Shown here: piece by piece, positions 6,669 to 14,181 of the stretch | Position numbering within the stretch: the stretch's first letter is position 1 | How the letters are laid out: the number at the start of each line of letters is the position of its first letter | Assembly: GCA_004562915.1 (NCBI GenBank) | Contig: SFQZ01000048.1 | Location: 1 to 23,470 of the forward strand | Origin: a bacterium | GTDB taxonomy: Bacteria; Bacillota_A; Clostridia; Lachnospirales; Lachnospiraceae | Reading direction: 5' to 3' | Length of the DNA: 23,470 nucleotides | Program-made: the position numbers and the translations under genes | The notes under the pieces: generated by a model | Database searches by the model: none | The model's input: only the letters and a program-made list of their open reading frames with translations | Told to the model about the DNA's origin: nothing

Positions 6669-8045
6669 TTATTCTTTCCGAAACAGGTTGTCCCTGGTAA
6701 TATTATTCAGCCACTTTCCCCTGCGATAATGTCTGATTACCCATGGCCACTTGGCAAACTCATCCGTACACAAAAGGAAATAAACTACCATGACCGGAAG
6801 TTTCAGCACAAAAGCTGCTATGAATCCCAGAGGCACTGCATAACACCACATATCGATCGTGTCACACACAAAGCCAAACCGGCTGTCACCTCCTGCCCGG
6901 AAAACACCGCATATTAACGTCGTATTAACTGCAGCACCCATTACATAATATGTATTGATCAAAAGCATATATTTCATATAATGCATGGCCTGCTCCGTCA
7001 ATGACGCATACTTCAAAGCAAACGGCATAACCGCCAGCACGATCAGCCCTCCGATGGCACCGGTAACAACTGTCAACTTTATCAGTTTTTTAGCGCCTTC
7101 CCGTGCCTCGTCCATTTTATTTTCACCGATAATATTTCCCAGCAGGATTCCTCCCGCACTCGCCATACCAAAGCATAATACCGTCCCGAAATTACGCACA
7201 ACGGTTACAAAGGAATTGGCTGCAACCACATCCGACCCCAAATGTCCCATGATAACCGAATACATGGAAAACGCCACACTCCAACTAATATCATTTCCAA
7301 GAGCCGGCAGGGAAAGCTTTACAAAATCAGAGAATAACAGCTTGTTGCGTACAAACAAATATCGAAAATCCAACTTGATGTCTTTACTCAAACATGATAC
7401 CACAAAGCATGCGGCCAGTTCAATAAGACGTGACAGAGAGGTGGCAATCGCAACTCCCATAGCACCAAGCTTCGGTGCCCCAAACATCCCGAAGATAAAT
7501 ACCGCATTCAGAATAATATTCAGAGAAAAGGCCAGTACATTCATGGCTGTACTAATCGCCACTCTTCCGATACTACGCAGTACTGCCAGATATACTTCTG
7601 TGATCCCCCAGCACAGATAACTGATACTCATGAATCTCAGGTAAGAAGCTCCAATCGAGACCAATTTCGCATCATTCGTAAAGAGCCTCATCATCATTTC
7701 CGGGAAAAATAAAGCGGCACTCGCAAAAACTGCCGCTATCACCATAGAAAATCGCAGAGCAATTCCTTCGACCACCTGGATGGCCTTCATATCTCCCTTT
7801 CCATAATACTGGGCACACAACATAGTCGCACCTGTTCCCAGACCGTAAAATACCATAAATAATACACTGGCATACTGTGATGCCAGTGATACTGCAGATA
7901 TAGACGATTGTCCCACATAATTCAACATGATCACATCCGCTGAGTTAACTGCGGCACTCAGAAGATTCTGGATAACAATAGGCAGAACCAATTTGAAAAT
8001 CTGCCTGTAAAATGAGTCTTTTCCTATTATGTCTCGTTCATTCAT
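6669..8045 (-). CDS. MATE-family efflux transporter
   Basis: This 458-residue, very hydrophobic protein has about twelve predicted membrane segments in two similar halves, as in MATE (multi-antimicrobial extrusion) Na+/H+-coupled exporters. The N-terminal 'FKLVLPIVIQNLLSAAVNS' and the following 'GTGATMLCAQYYGKGD' are characteristic of the first helix and the second/third-helix region. It sits in the cytoplasmic membrane and would export organic, often cationic, compounds. Its start is 12 bp after the stop of the AraC-type gene, with AAAGGAAT as ribosome-binding site, so the two are co-transcribed. Some members of this clade have no known drug substrate. Here the partner regulator resembles glycan regulators, so export of a glycoside aglycone or metabolite is conceivable (speculative). 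Confidence 0.88.
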   Translation of the reverse strand: MNERDIIGKDSFYRQIFKLVLPIVIQNLLSAAVNSADVIMLNYVGQSSISAVSLASQYASVLFMVFYGLGTGATMLCAQYYGKGDMKAIQVVEGIALRFSMVIAAVFASAALFFPEMMMRLFTNDAKLVSIGASYLRFMSISYLCWGITEVYLAVLRSIGRVAISTAMNVLAFSLNIILNAVFIFGMFGAPKLGAMGVAIATSLSRLIELAACFVVSCLSKDIKLDFRYLFVRNKLLFSDFVKLSLPALGNDISWSVAFSMYSVIMGHLGSDVVAANSFVTVVRNFGTVLCFGMASAGGILLGNIIGENKMDEAREGAKKLIKLTVVTGAIGGLIVLAVMPFALKYASLTEQAMHYMKYMLLINTYYVMGAAVNTTLICGVFRAGGDSRFGFVCDTIDMWCYAVPLGFIAAFVLKLPVMVVYFLLCTDEFAKWPWVIRHYRRGKWLNNITRDNLFRKE

Positions 8046-8057
8046 TTTTAATTCCTT

Positions 8058-9299
8058 TTATCCTTCTTTAATATATTGCATTTTATTTCTGTACTCTCTC
8101 GGAGACATCCCGTGTACTTTTCTGAATACTCTGGTAAAATAATTTACATCCAGAAATCCACAATTTGCCGCAATCTCCTGAATCGGAAGCCGGGTGGTAT
8201 TGAGCTGAATCCTCGCCTGGCGAAGACGAATTTCCTGAATATACTCTTTCAGATTCATATTTACTTCTTTTTTAAATAAGGCAGACAAATGGGTACTGCT
8301 CACATAATACTGGTCTGCAAGGCTGGTCAATGACAGCTGCTCCATATAATGAAAATCCACATAATCCAGGCACTTGCTGATCAACTTGGAATAACCGGAA
8401 CGGGAATAATTATTCACCAGAAGACAATATTTCCGGACCATCTCTCCCCGGATTCCTTTCAGCTGGCTCTCTGTTATAAAACTTTCAATCTGAATGGCTA
8501 TCTTTCTGGAAAGTTCATCAATATACACCGGATGTACATTGGCTTCCTCAACTGCTTTCCTGAGCAATGTATTCAGCACAAATAACAGATTTTTTGTATC
8601 ACGGATCGGATCACCATGCCTCGGCAATATCCTGTATTTTGCAAATTCATTCATCCGCAGGGTTGCTTCTACATAATTCCCTTTTTTCACAGCCTGCAGC
8701 ATTCTGTTTTCTGCATCATATCTCTTTTCTATCGTTTCCGTACTAAAATCCGGCTCCGGCTGAACCGCAAACGTATTGAATCGAATCGAAAACATGGAAG
8801 AGTTGGGCGCATGATTTTGTTCCAGACGAAACTCTCTCTCACCAAATATTTTCCTGCAGAAACTGATCACAATACTATTCCACTGTTCTAAGGACTGAAG
8901 GTACGGAATTCTGGAATAAAGTACCTGAAAATCTCTGCTATACTTTTTATCCACATGGTTTTCTTCCATAATCGTAGAAAACTCATCCTGTGTAATTGGC
9001 TGAAACAATAAAGGACCCATAACACAATGTGTATATCCATATTCCTTCTGTATGTGTTCCGGAAAACAGAAAATCGTGTGATACATATAATAACAGCTTT
9101 TGACAATACACACTGTGTCCGGAAGACATTCTTTTACAATATCTTCTATCACGATCTGATAATCAAAATCACCATAAATCTTTCCGCTGATACCAAAATC
9201 AATACAAACCGCATTCTCATAAGGAGGTTTCAGATACAAGGTCTGGATTCCCATGGCATCCATCATTTCTTTCATCATACATAAAATATCTGTTTGCAT
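8058..9299 (-). CDS. AraC-family transcriptional regulator (first paralogue)
   Basis: This 413-residue regulator has a large N-terminal sensing region and a C-terminal AraC DNA-binding domain of about 100 residues. The two helix-turn-helix units are visible in 'SLTSLADQYYVSSTHLSALFKKE' (split here: 'SLTSLADQYYV', 'SSTHLSALFKKE') and 'IQEIAANCGFLDVNYFTRVF', ending with the usual 'GMSPREYR'. The middle segment 'LLFVLNTLLRKAVEE' is shared with the second AraC protein in this window. I chose the ATG at 9299, preceded by AGGTAG; an ATG five codons earlier (9314) has no ribosome-binding site. It is co-transcribed with the MATE gene and divergent from the GH3 gene, which is its likely target. The inducer is unknown, probably a sugar or glycoside. 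Confidence 0.88.
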   Translation of the reverse strand: MQTDILCMMKEMMDAMGIQTLYLKPPYENAVCIDFGISGKIYGDFDYQIVIEDIVKECLPDTVCIVKSCYYMYHTIFCFPEHIQKEYGYTHCVMGPLLFQPITQDEFSTIMEENHVDKKYSRDFQVLYSRIPYLQSLEQWNSIVISFCRKIFGEREFRLEQNHAPNSSMFSIRFNTFAVQPEPDFSTETIEKRYDAENRMLQAVKKGNYVEATLRMNEFAKYRILPRHGDPIRDTKNLLFVLNTLLRKAVEEANVHPVYIDELSRKIAIQIESFITESQLKGIRGEMVRKYCLLVNNYSRSGYSKLISKCLDYVDFHYMEQLSLTSLADQYYVSSTHLSALFKKEVNMNLKEYIQEIRLRQARIQLNTTRLPIQEIAANCGFLDVNYFTRVFRKVHGMSPREYRNKMQYIKEG

Positions 9300-9318
9300 A
9301 TTACTACCTATCATTTCT

Positions 9319-9416
9319 AAAACTGGATTAATTTATTTAATTTTAGCATTTTGCAATAATAAAATCAAGATGCTTCTGGCAAATTGTTGTTTTATCTCAT
9401 TAATTTATCCAGTTTT
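9319..9416. promoter_or_regulatory. Paired inverted AraC-type operator candidates between the AraC and GH3 genes
   Basis: AAAACTGGAT at 9319-9328 is repeated in inverted form as ATCCAGTTTT at 9407-9416, and the flanking AT-rich bases also partly match. The copies lie on either side of the AraC gene's promoter, about 80 bp apart, which suits looping or dual control by an AraC-type dimer. Binding is inferred, not shown. Confidence 0.45.
9340..9368 (-). promoter_or_regulatory. Promoter of the AraC/MATE operon
   Basis: On the minus strand, TTGATT (9363-9368), a 17-base spacer and TAAAAT (9340-9345) are seen, with TG one base before the -10 (extended -10). It lies about 40 bases upstream of the chosen ATG, between the two inverted operator candidates. 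Confidence 0.55.
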
Positions 9417-9451
9417 CACCTAAACTAATACTTCTTTCGTATTTTTAGGTA

Positions 9452-9460
9452 TGGCATAAT
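9452..9460 (+). promoter_or_regulatory. Possible extended -10 of the GH3 gene promoter
   Basis: TGGCATAAT (9452-9460) resembles an extended -10, with only a weak -35 (TTCTTT, 9432-9437). The inverted operator copy at 9407-9416 lies just upstream, as expected for an AraC-activated promoter. Transcription would then start inside the 38-bp palindrome. This is a tentative assignment. Confidence 0.3.
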
Positions 9461-9496
9461 GATGTTGGGGGCAAAAGCTTTTGCCCCCAACATCAT
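9459..9496. repeat. 38-bp perfect palindrome upstream of the GH3 gene
   Basis: Two 19-base arms (9459-9477 and 9478-9496) are exact reverse complements with no spacer. Each arm carries five consecutive G or C and ends in AAAAG/CTTTT at the centre. In RNA it would form a very stable hairpin; in DNA it is a perfect two-fold operator. No T-tract follows on either strand, which argues against a classical terminator. Confidence 0.8.
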
Positions 9497-9538
9497 AGTA
9501 TCATGGATCAAATCAATAATATAGGAATGGAGGTCACT

Positions 9539-11764
9539 ATGAAGAAAAAAGCTACAGAACGTATCAAGTATTATCAAAATCCCGGCGGACCTGTAATCGG
9601 TGACTGTGGGAAAGGAGTTATTGAAAAGGACGGTCTTTATTTTAAGGATATCGACGGCAGTGGAGAACTGAAGCCTTTTGATGACTGGCGTCTGCCTCCT
9701 TCTGAACGTGCCAAAGCTCTGGCTGAAGTTCTTTCGCCGGAAGAAAAACTCGGACAACTTTTTGTCAGCAGCTGGAAAATGGGAATTGAACAGGAAGATA
9801 AAGAGTTTGTGGACGAAACCGGTCTTCTGGATGAGAAACCGGTAGCAGAAGGATCTATTTTTTCCTTTGCAGCTACAGAAGGAACAACCGTCACCATTAA
9901 AGACTGGTGGGTACGCCATTTTATTCTGCGTTCCAATCCGAAGCCGGATGAACTGGCTGACTGGATCAATCAGATGAATGCGGTTGCGGAAGAATGTGAA
10001 CACTTCGTTCCCGTAGATGTGCTCTCCAATTCCAGAAATGAAAATGGAGAAGTGGTCTTCGGTATGAATGATGCTTCCGGTGTATTTGCCGCATGGCCCG
10101 GCACTCTGGGTATTGCCGCTGCCATAAAAGGGGATTCTATTGATCTGATTGATGATTTTGCAGACTGTATCCGACGTGAATGGGACGCTGTCGGCATGAA
10201 AAAGGGCTATATGTATATGGCGGATGTTGTCTCCGATCCCCGTTGGCAGAGAACTTACGGTACATTCGGAGAAGATCCTGAATTGATCAGTGAGATTTTC
10301 GCTCATATCGTGCCGATTATTCAGGGCAGCAAAGACGGTGTTACCCCGGATGGTGTCGCTCTGACCGTAAAACATTTTCCGGGCGGCGGTGCACGTGAAA
10401 ATGGCTTTGATCCTCATTATGCAATGGGGCAGTGGAACGTTTATCAAACAGAAGGAAGTCTTCAGAAATACCACATTCCGGCATTCCAGACAGCCGTTGA
10501 TAACCATGCCTCTTCCATCATGCCCTACTATGCAAAACCGGCTGCCCAAAAGAGTGTTCCACAGACAGATAAAAACGGTGCCCCGATGAAAATGAAACCT
10601 TTCGGCTTTGCATACAATAAGCCATTCATTCACGAGCTTCTCAGAAATCAAATGGGATTTAAGGGATATATCAACAGTGACTCCGGAATTATCCACAATA
10701 TGGGCTGGGGTGTAGAAATGCTGGATAAAGCGGAACGTGTTGCGTTTGCAGTTAACACCGGTGTTGATATCATCAGTGGCTCTTACGATGTGAAATACGC
10801 AAAAGAAGCTTACGAACGGGCATCCAACGACTATTACGATACCCATCCACTGCCGGATGGTTTCACAAAAGAACAGCTTGTTCTGACTGATGAAGCTTTG
10901 AACCGTGCGGTAAGCCGCACTTTGACAGAGCGCTTTGCCCTTGGCATGTTTGAAAATCCATACCGTGATCCGGCAAAAGCGGTTGAGATCGTCTCTAATC
11001 CAACTGACTGGGCAAATGCCATGGATGTACACCGCAAATCTGTCGTACTCCTGAAAAATGACGGAACCCTTCCTCTGACAGATGATAAATTGTCCGGAAA
11101 AACTCTCTATGTTGAGTGTTTCAATAAAAAGGCGGAACAAGCTGAAGCTTCCACTTCCTCCCTCCGCAGACAATTGGTTGAGCGCCTGAAGCTTACTGAG
11201 GATCCGTCCCAAGCGGATTATGCAATTCTCCTTCTCTCCCCAAGTTCAGGAGAGTACTTTAATGCCACTCCCGGATATCTGGAACTGGATATCCGCAACG
11301 GAAAAATAGTACCGAATGTAGATGAACAGGGACGCCCCGTGTCTGAAACACATACAGAAACCACTCTTGCCAATGCCGGAAAAATTGCAGAAATCAGCAA
11401 AGCAGTACGCGCAGACGGCGGTAAAGTAATCACCAATGTAAACTTTACTCTGGCATGGGAACTGGGAAATGTAGAACCTCACAGCGACGCGCTGCTGGCT
11501 GGCTTTGATACCTATACCGACGCTACTTTGGAAGTGATCTTCGGAAAAGTATCTCCTACCGGAAAGCTTCCACTGACACTTCCAAGAGGAGATGAAGTTC
11601 TGGCTGTAAACGCGGATGGTGTATGTATTTCACCAAATGATGTACCGGGATATGATAAAGACCAGTATATGCCGGATTCCCTTAAAGATGAGAATGGAAA
11701 AGCATATGCATATCGGGATACGGCAGGCAATTACTACGAGCTGAACTTTGGACTGAGCTACTAG
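9539..11764 (+). CDS. Glycoside hydrolase family 3 protein (beta-glycosidase)
   Basis: This 741-residue enzyme has the two GH3 domains. The N-terminal TIM barrel (about 60-420) contains the substrate-binding 'VKHFPGGG' (Lys278-His279) and the nucleophile region 'GFKGYINSDSG' with Asp381. The C-terminal alpha/beta sandwich (about 490-740) starts with 'RKSVVLLKNDGTLPL'. There is no signal peptide and no fibronectin-III-like tail, so it should act in the cytoplasm on imported oligosaccharides or glycosides. GH3 members are mostly beta-glucosidases, beta-xylosidases or N-acetylglucosaminidases; the sugar cannot be decided here. The nucleophile is followed by Ser-Gly rather than the frequent Trp, marking a less-studied branch. 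The start is the ATG at 9539 with GGAGG at 9529-9533; earlier in-frame ATGs at 9503 and 9527 lack such a site. It is transcribed toward the glucuronide operon. Confidence 0.88.
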   Translation: MKKKATERIKYYQNPGGPVIGDCGKGVIEKDGLYFKDIDGSGELKPFDDWRLPPSERAKALAEVLSPEEKLGQLFVSSWKMGIEQEDKEFVDETGLLDEKPVAEGSIFSFAATEGTTVTIKDWWVRHFILRSNPKPDELADWINQMNAVAEECEHFVPVDVLSNSRNENGEVVFGMNDASGVFAAWPGTLGIAAAIKGDSIDLIDDFADCIRREWDAVGMKKGYMYMADVVSDPRWQRTYGTFGEDPELISEIFAHIVPIIQGSKDGVTPDGVALTVKHFPGGGARENGFDPHYAMGQWNVYQTEGSLQKYHIPAFQTAVDNHASSIMPYYAKPAAQKSVPQTDKNGAPMKMKPFGFAYNKPFIHELLRNQMGFKGYINSDSGIIHNMGWGVEMLDKAERVAFAVNTGVDIISGSYDVKYAKEAYERASNDYYDTHPLPDGFTKEQLVLTDEALNRAVSRTLTERFALGMFENPYRDPAKAVEIVSNPTDWANAMDVHRKSVVLLKNDGTLPLTDDKLSGKTLYVECFNKKAEQAEASTSSLRRQLVERLKLTEDPSQADYAILLLSPSSGEYFNATPGYLELDIRNGKIVPNVDEQGRPVSETHTETTLANAGKIAEISKAVRADGGKVITNVNFTLAWELGNVEPHSDALLAGFDTYTDATLEVIFGKVSPTGKLPLTLPRGDEVLAVNADGVCISPNDVPGYDKDQYMPDSLKDENGKAYAYRDTAGNYYELNFGLSY

Positions 11765-11784
11765 ACTGTTTTAACTTCGTATTG

Positions 11785-11845
11785 AAAATAACCTACAGAC
11801 ACTAAACTTATCATCATTCAGTGTATCTGTAGGTTATTTTTTGTT
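11785..11845. terminator. Bidirectional intrinsic terminator between GH3 and GH2 genes
   Basis: A 15-bp stem (11785-11799 with 11826-11840) extends by a further five pairs after a one-base bulge, around a 16-base loop. The plus strand continues with T residues (TTATTTTTTG), ending the GH3 transcript. The minus strand also ends in TTTT, so it can serve the long glucuronide operon too. Confidence 0.85.
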
Positions 11846-11852
11846 TCGTCTA

Positions 11853-11887
11853 GTATAGTCCATAACGTAACAGGCTATGGACTATAC
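11853..11887. other. 12-bp perfect hairpin downstream of the GH2 gene
   Basis: GTATAGTCCATA (11853-11864) pairs perfectly with TATGGACTATAC (11876-11887) around an 11-base loop containing ACGTAACAGG. It is the first structure after the GH2 stop on the minus strand but has no T-tract, so it may protect the 3' end or act together with the terminator beyond it. Confidence 0.6.
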
Positions 11888-11903
11888 GCAGCCAAAATAT
11901 ATC

Positions 11904-14147
11904 TTAATTTTTCTTAATTTTAATCAGTTTATCGTTCAGCTCTCTCTTAAATTCTGCAGTGACTCCTTTACCTGCCATTTTCAGCATATCTGACAGACGC
12001 ATCATCAGATAAAAGTTCTGCATTGGATTATCTTCTGCCGCAGATTCTTTATTGTCCAACATGCTAAATGCACCTTTTCCCATCACTACGCCCATAGCTT
12101 CTTTTACTACAGCTGCTGTTTCGCTGTTTTCCAGAAGATCACCGATTTTACACTTGATATTATAAAATCCTGCCGGGCATTCCAGAGGTTTACGTGCTGC
12201 GCGCGCAGCCGGATCATCAAACCAGTTGGCCGCTTCATTTCCTTCCGGCAGATCATATGCAAAGTTATGCTCTTCCACTCCATTCAGCGTAATGGTATTT
12301 GCCTGTACATCACCACTCTTTGCGGTAACGGTATTGGCACCATCATGAAGCGGAACATTTTCAAAGACTGCAGCATGATCAACCACTTCTTTTGTTTCGA
12401 TTTCTTCTCCATTGACGATCAGTGTTACACTCGGACAGTTAGAGTATATTGTCACAATACGCTCTTCCGGTGCTCGATCAACAAAACGCTCTCCACATAC
12501 ATGAATCATCGGTTCTGTGGTCCAGTATGCTTTGTAAATATAGAATGCGTCTTTCTTGATCTTACGGTCATAGGTGATCAGACCTTTATTGTTACGTCCC
12601 TGAACACCTCCCTCATCACGGGCATCAGCTGCAAAATCAAACATGTTCCATACATGAGTACTCCACAGATATGGACGTTTGGCAAATGTCTTGAGCATCT
12701 CATGGTGATAATATGCCGCATATTCTTCCGTATAATCGTAATTATCCGGTGTGGTGGTATGCCATTTCAGAACAGCTTCAGAACCATATTCTGATACACC
12801 CAGCGGGCGGTCCGGATTCATCGCATGGAATTTATCCAGCCATGGACCATTATCTTCTACATCACCCACATACCAACCGAAGTAATGGTTGTAACTCAGC
12901 ACATCTGTGATATATACGTGTTCGCTGTCCATGGGTACCATAGAAACTTCTGCCATGGTCGTCAGTCTGCTGGGATCCAGCTTCTTCGCCAGAGCATGCA
13001 GATCTGTCAGGTTACGATACAGCGCTTCTGTTTCTCCACTGATGGTGATTTCATTGGAGATACCCCAGAAGCAGATAGACGGATGATTATAATTCTGCGC
13101 GATCAGCTCTGTCATCTGGCTGATGGTATTTTCATAAGCTTCCTGTGTAGGAATAAAACTGCTGATGAACGGAATTTCTGCCCAAAGAACGAAACCGGTA
13201 TGGTCACAAAGATCATAGAAATACTGATCATGCTGATAATGTGCCAGACGGATGGTGTTTGCTCCCACTTCCTTGATCAGAGCAATATCTTCCTCATGAT
13301 CTTCTTCGGAAATTGCCCAGCCTTTGTCCTGACGATCCTGATGGCGGGATACCCCATGCAGCGGACAGCTCTTTCCGTTCAGGAAAAATCCTCTTTCCGG
13401 ATCCACATGGAAACCGCGGTATCCATATGTAACTGCAACAGTATCCACAGCCTCTCCTTCTTTTATGATGGATGCTTCACAGGTATAGCAGTATGGATCT
13501 TCCACAGCATTCCACAAATGCGGTTCTTTCACATCCAATTTGATCACCGTATGCTCTTTGGCTGCTGCTTTTCCGGATGCAGCCACATTACCTTCTGCAT
13601 CTTTCAGTTCTACAGCCACAGTACATCCTTCTGCATTTACAGGGAACAGATCCAGACGGGTCTTTCCGGTATTATGCGGAGTTACGAAAACTGCATCGGT
13701 ACCTGTTTTTAACAGATCAAAATGGCTCGGATCCACCTCAATAAAATTCACATCCCGATACAGACCGCCATAGAATGTAAAATCTGCATTCTGTGGATAA
13801 ATATCACTTTTCTGATTGGTCACAGCTACCGTCAGAACATTGCCTTCCGGTTTCATAGCCGGTGTCAGATCAAAACGGAACGTGGAAAATCCACCTTTAT
13901 GTGTGCCCAACTCACGATCATTACAGTATACAGTTGCCACATGATTGGCACCTTTAATCTCAATATATTGCTTTTTCCCTTCTGTAGGGTTTGGAAGATC
14001 GATCCGATAAATGGAAAGACCTCTCCAGTAATCGTTGCCGCCGTCCTGTCCGTCCAGTGCATTCCATGTATGCGGAAGTGCCACGGTTGTAAAAGCTTCC
14101 CCACTTTTTGCGAACTGCGCCGCAGTCAATAATGTTTTTGTTCTCAT
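11904..14147 (-). CDS. Glycoside hydrolase family 2 enzyme (beta-galactosidase/beta-glucuronidase type)
   Basis: This 747-residue GH2 enzyme has the order jelly-roll (about 1-140), immunoglobulin-like domain (150-245), TIM barrel (250-545) and extra C-terminal domains. The acid/base is Glu366 in 'WGISNE', and the nucleophile is Glu453 in 'GVSEYGS'. The segment 'NGKSCPLHGVSRHQDRQ' is typical of bacterial GH2 beta-galactosidases. However, 'GRNNKGLITYDRK' holds an N-x-K-G motif (Asn519, Lys521), the carboxylate-recognition motif of beta-glucuronidases, which many beta-galactosidases also show. No signal peptide is present. The start is the ATG at 14147 preceded by AAAGGAG; an ATG six codons upstream overlaps that site. 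The last 90 residues form an Ala/Glu/Lys-rich helical tail of unknown role. It is the last gene of the glucuronide operon, 34 bp after uxaC, so its substrate is probably related to glucuronides. Confidence 0.85.
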   Translation of the reverse strand: MRTKTLLTAAQFAKSGEAFTTVALPHTWNALDGQDGGNDYWRGLSIYRIDLPNPTEGKKQYIEIKGANHVATVYCNDRELGTHKGGFSTFRFDLTPAMKPEGNVLTVAVTNQKSDIYPQNADFTFYGGLYRDVNFIEVDPSHFDLLKTGTDAVFVTPHNTGKTRLDLFPVNAEGCTVAVELKDAEGNVAASGKAAAKEHTVIKLDVKEPHLWNAVEDPYCYTCEASIIKEGEAVDTVAVTYGYRGFHVDPERGFFLNGKSCPLHGVSRHQDRQDKGWAISEEDHEEDIALIKEVGANTIRLAHYQHDQYFYDLCDHTGFVLWAEIPFISSFIPTQEAYENTISQMTELIAQNYNHPSICFWGISNEITISGETEALYRNLTDLHALAKKLDPSRLTTMAEVSMVPMDSEHVYITDVLSYNHYFGWYVGDVEDNGPWLDKFHAMNPDRPLGVSEYGSEAVLKWHTTTPDNYDYTEEYAAYYHHEMLKTFAKRPYLWSTHVWNMFDFAADARDEGGVQGRNNKGLITYDRKIKKDAFYIYKAYWTTEPMIHVCGERFVDRAPEERIVTIYSNCPSVTLIVNGEEIETKEVVDHAAVFENVPLHDGANTVTAKSGDVQANTITLNGVEEHNFAYDLPEGNEAANWFDDPAARAARKPLECPAGFYNIKCKIGDLLENSETAAVVKEAMGVVMGKGAFSMLDNKESAAEDNPMQNFYLMMRLSDMLKMAGKGVTAEFKRELNDKLIKIKKN

Positions 14148-14181
14148 AAAAACTCCTTTCCCCAATACCTCTTTTTATTTA

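Noticed and set aside
9459..9496. Calling the 38-bp palindrome a plain intrinsic terminator
   Set aside because: No run of T follows on either strand and no gene ends just before it; both flanking genes start here rather than end.
9425..11212. 595-codon open frame antisense to the GH3 gene
   Set aside because: It lies inside a confident GH3 gene, has no ribosome-binding site, and reads as Phe/His/Cys-rich antisense of common codons.
12825..13712. 295-codon open frame antisense to the second GH2 gene
   Set aside because: Shadow of the GH2 coding frame with no recognisable protein features.
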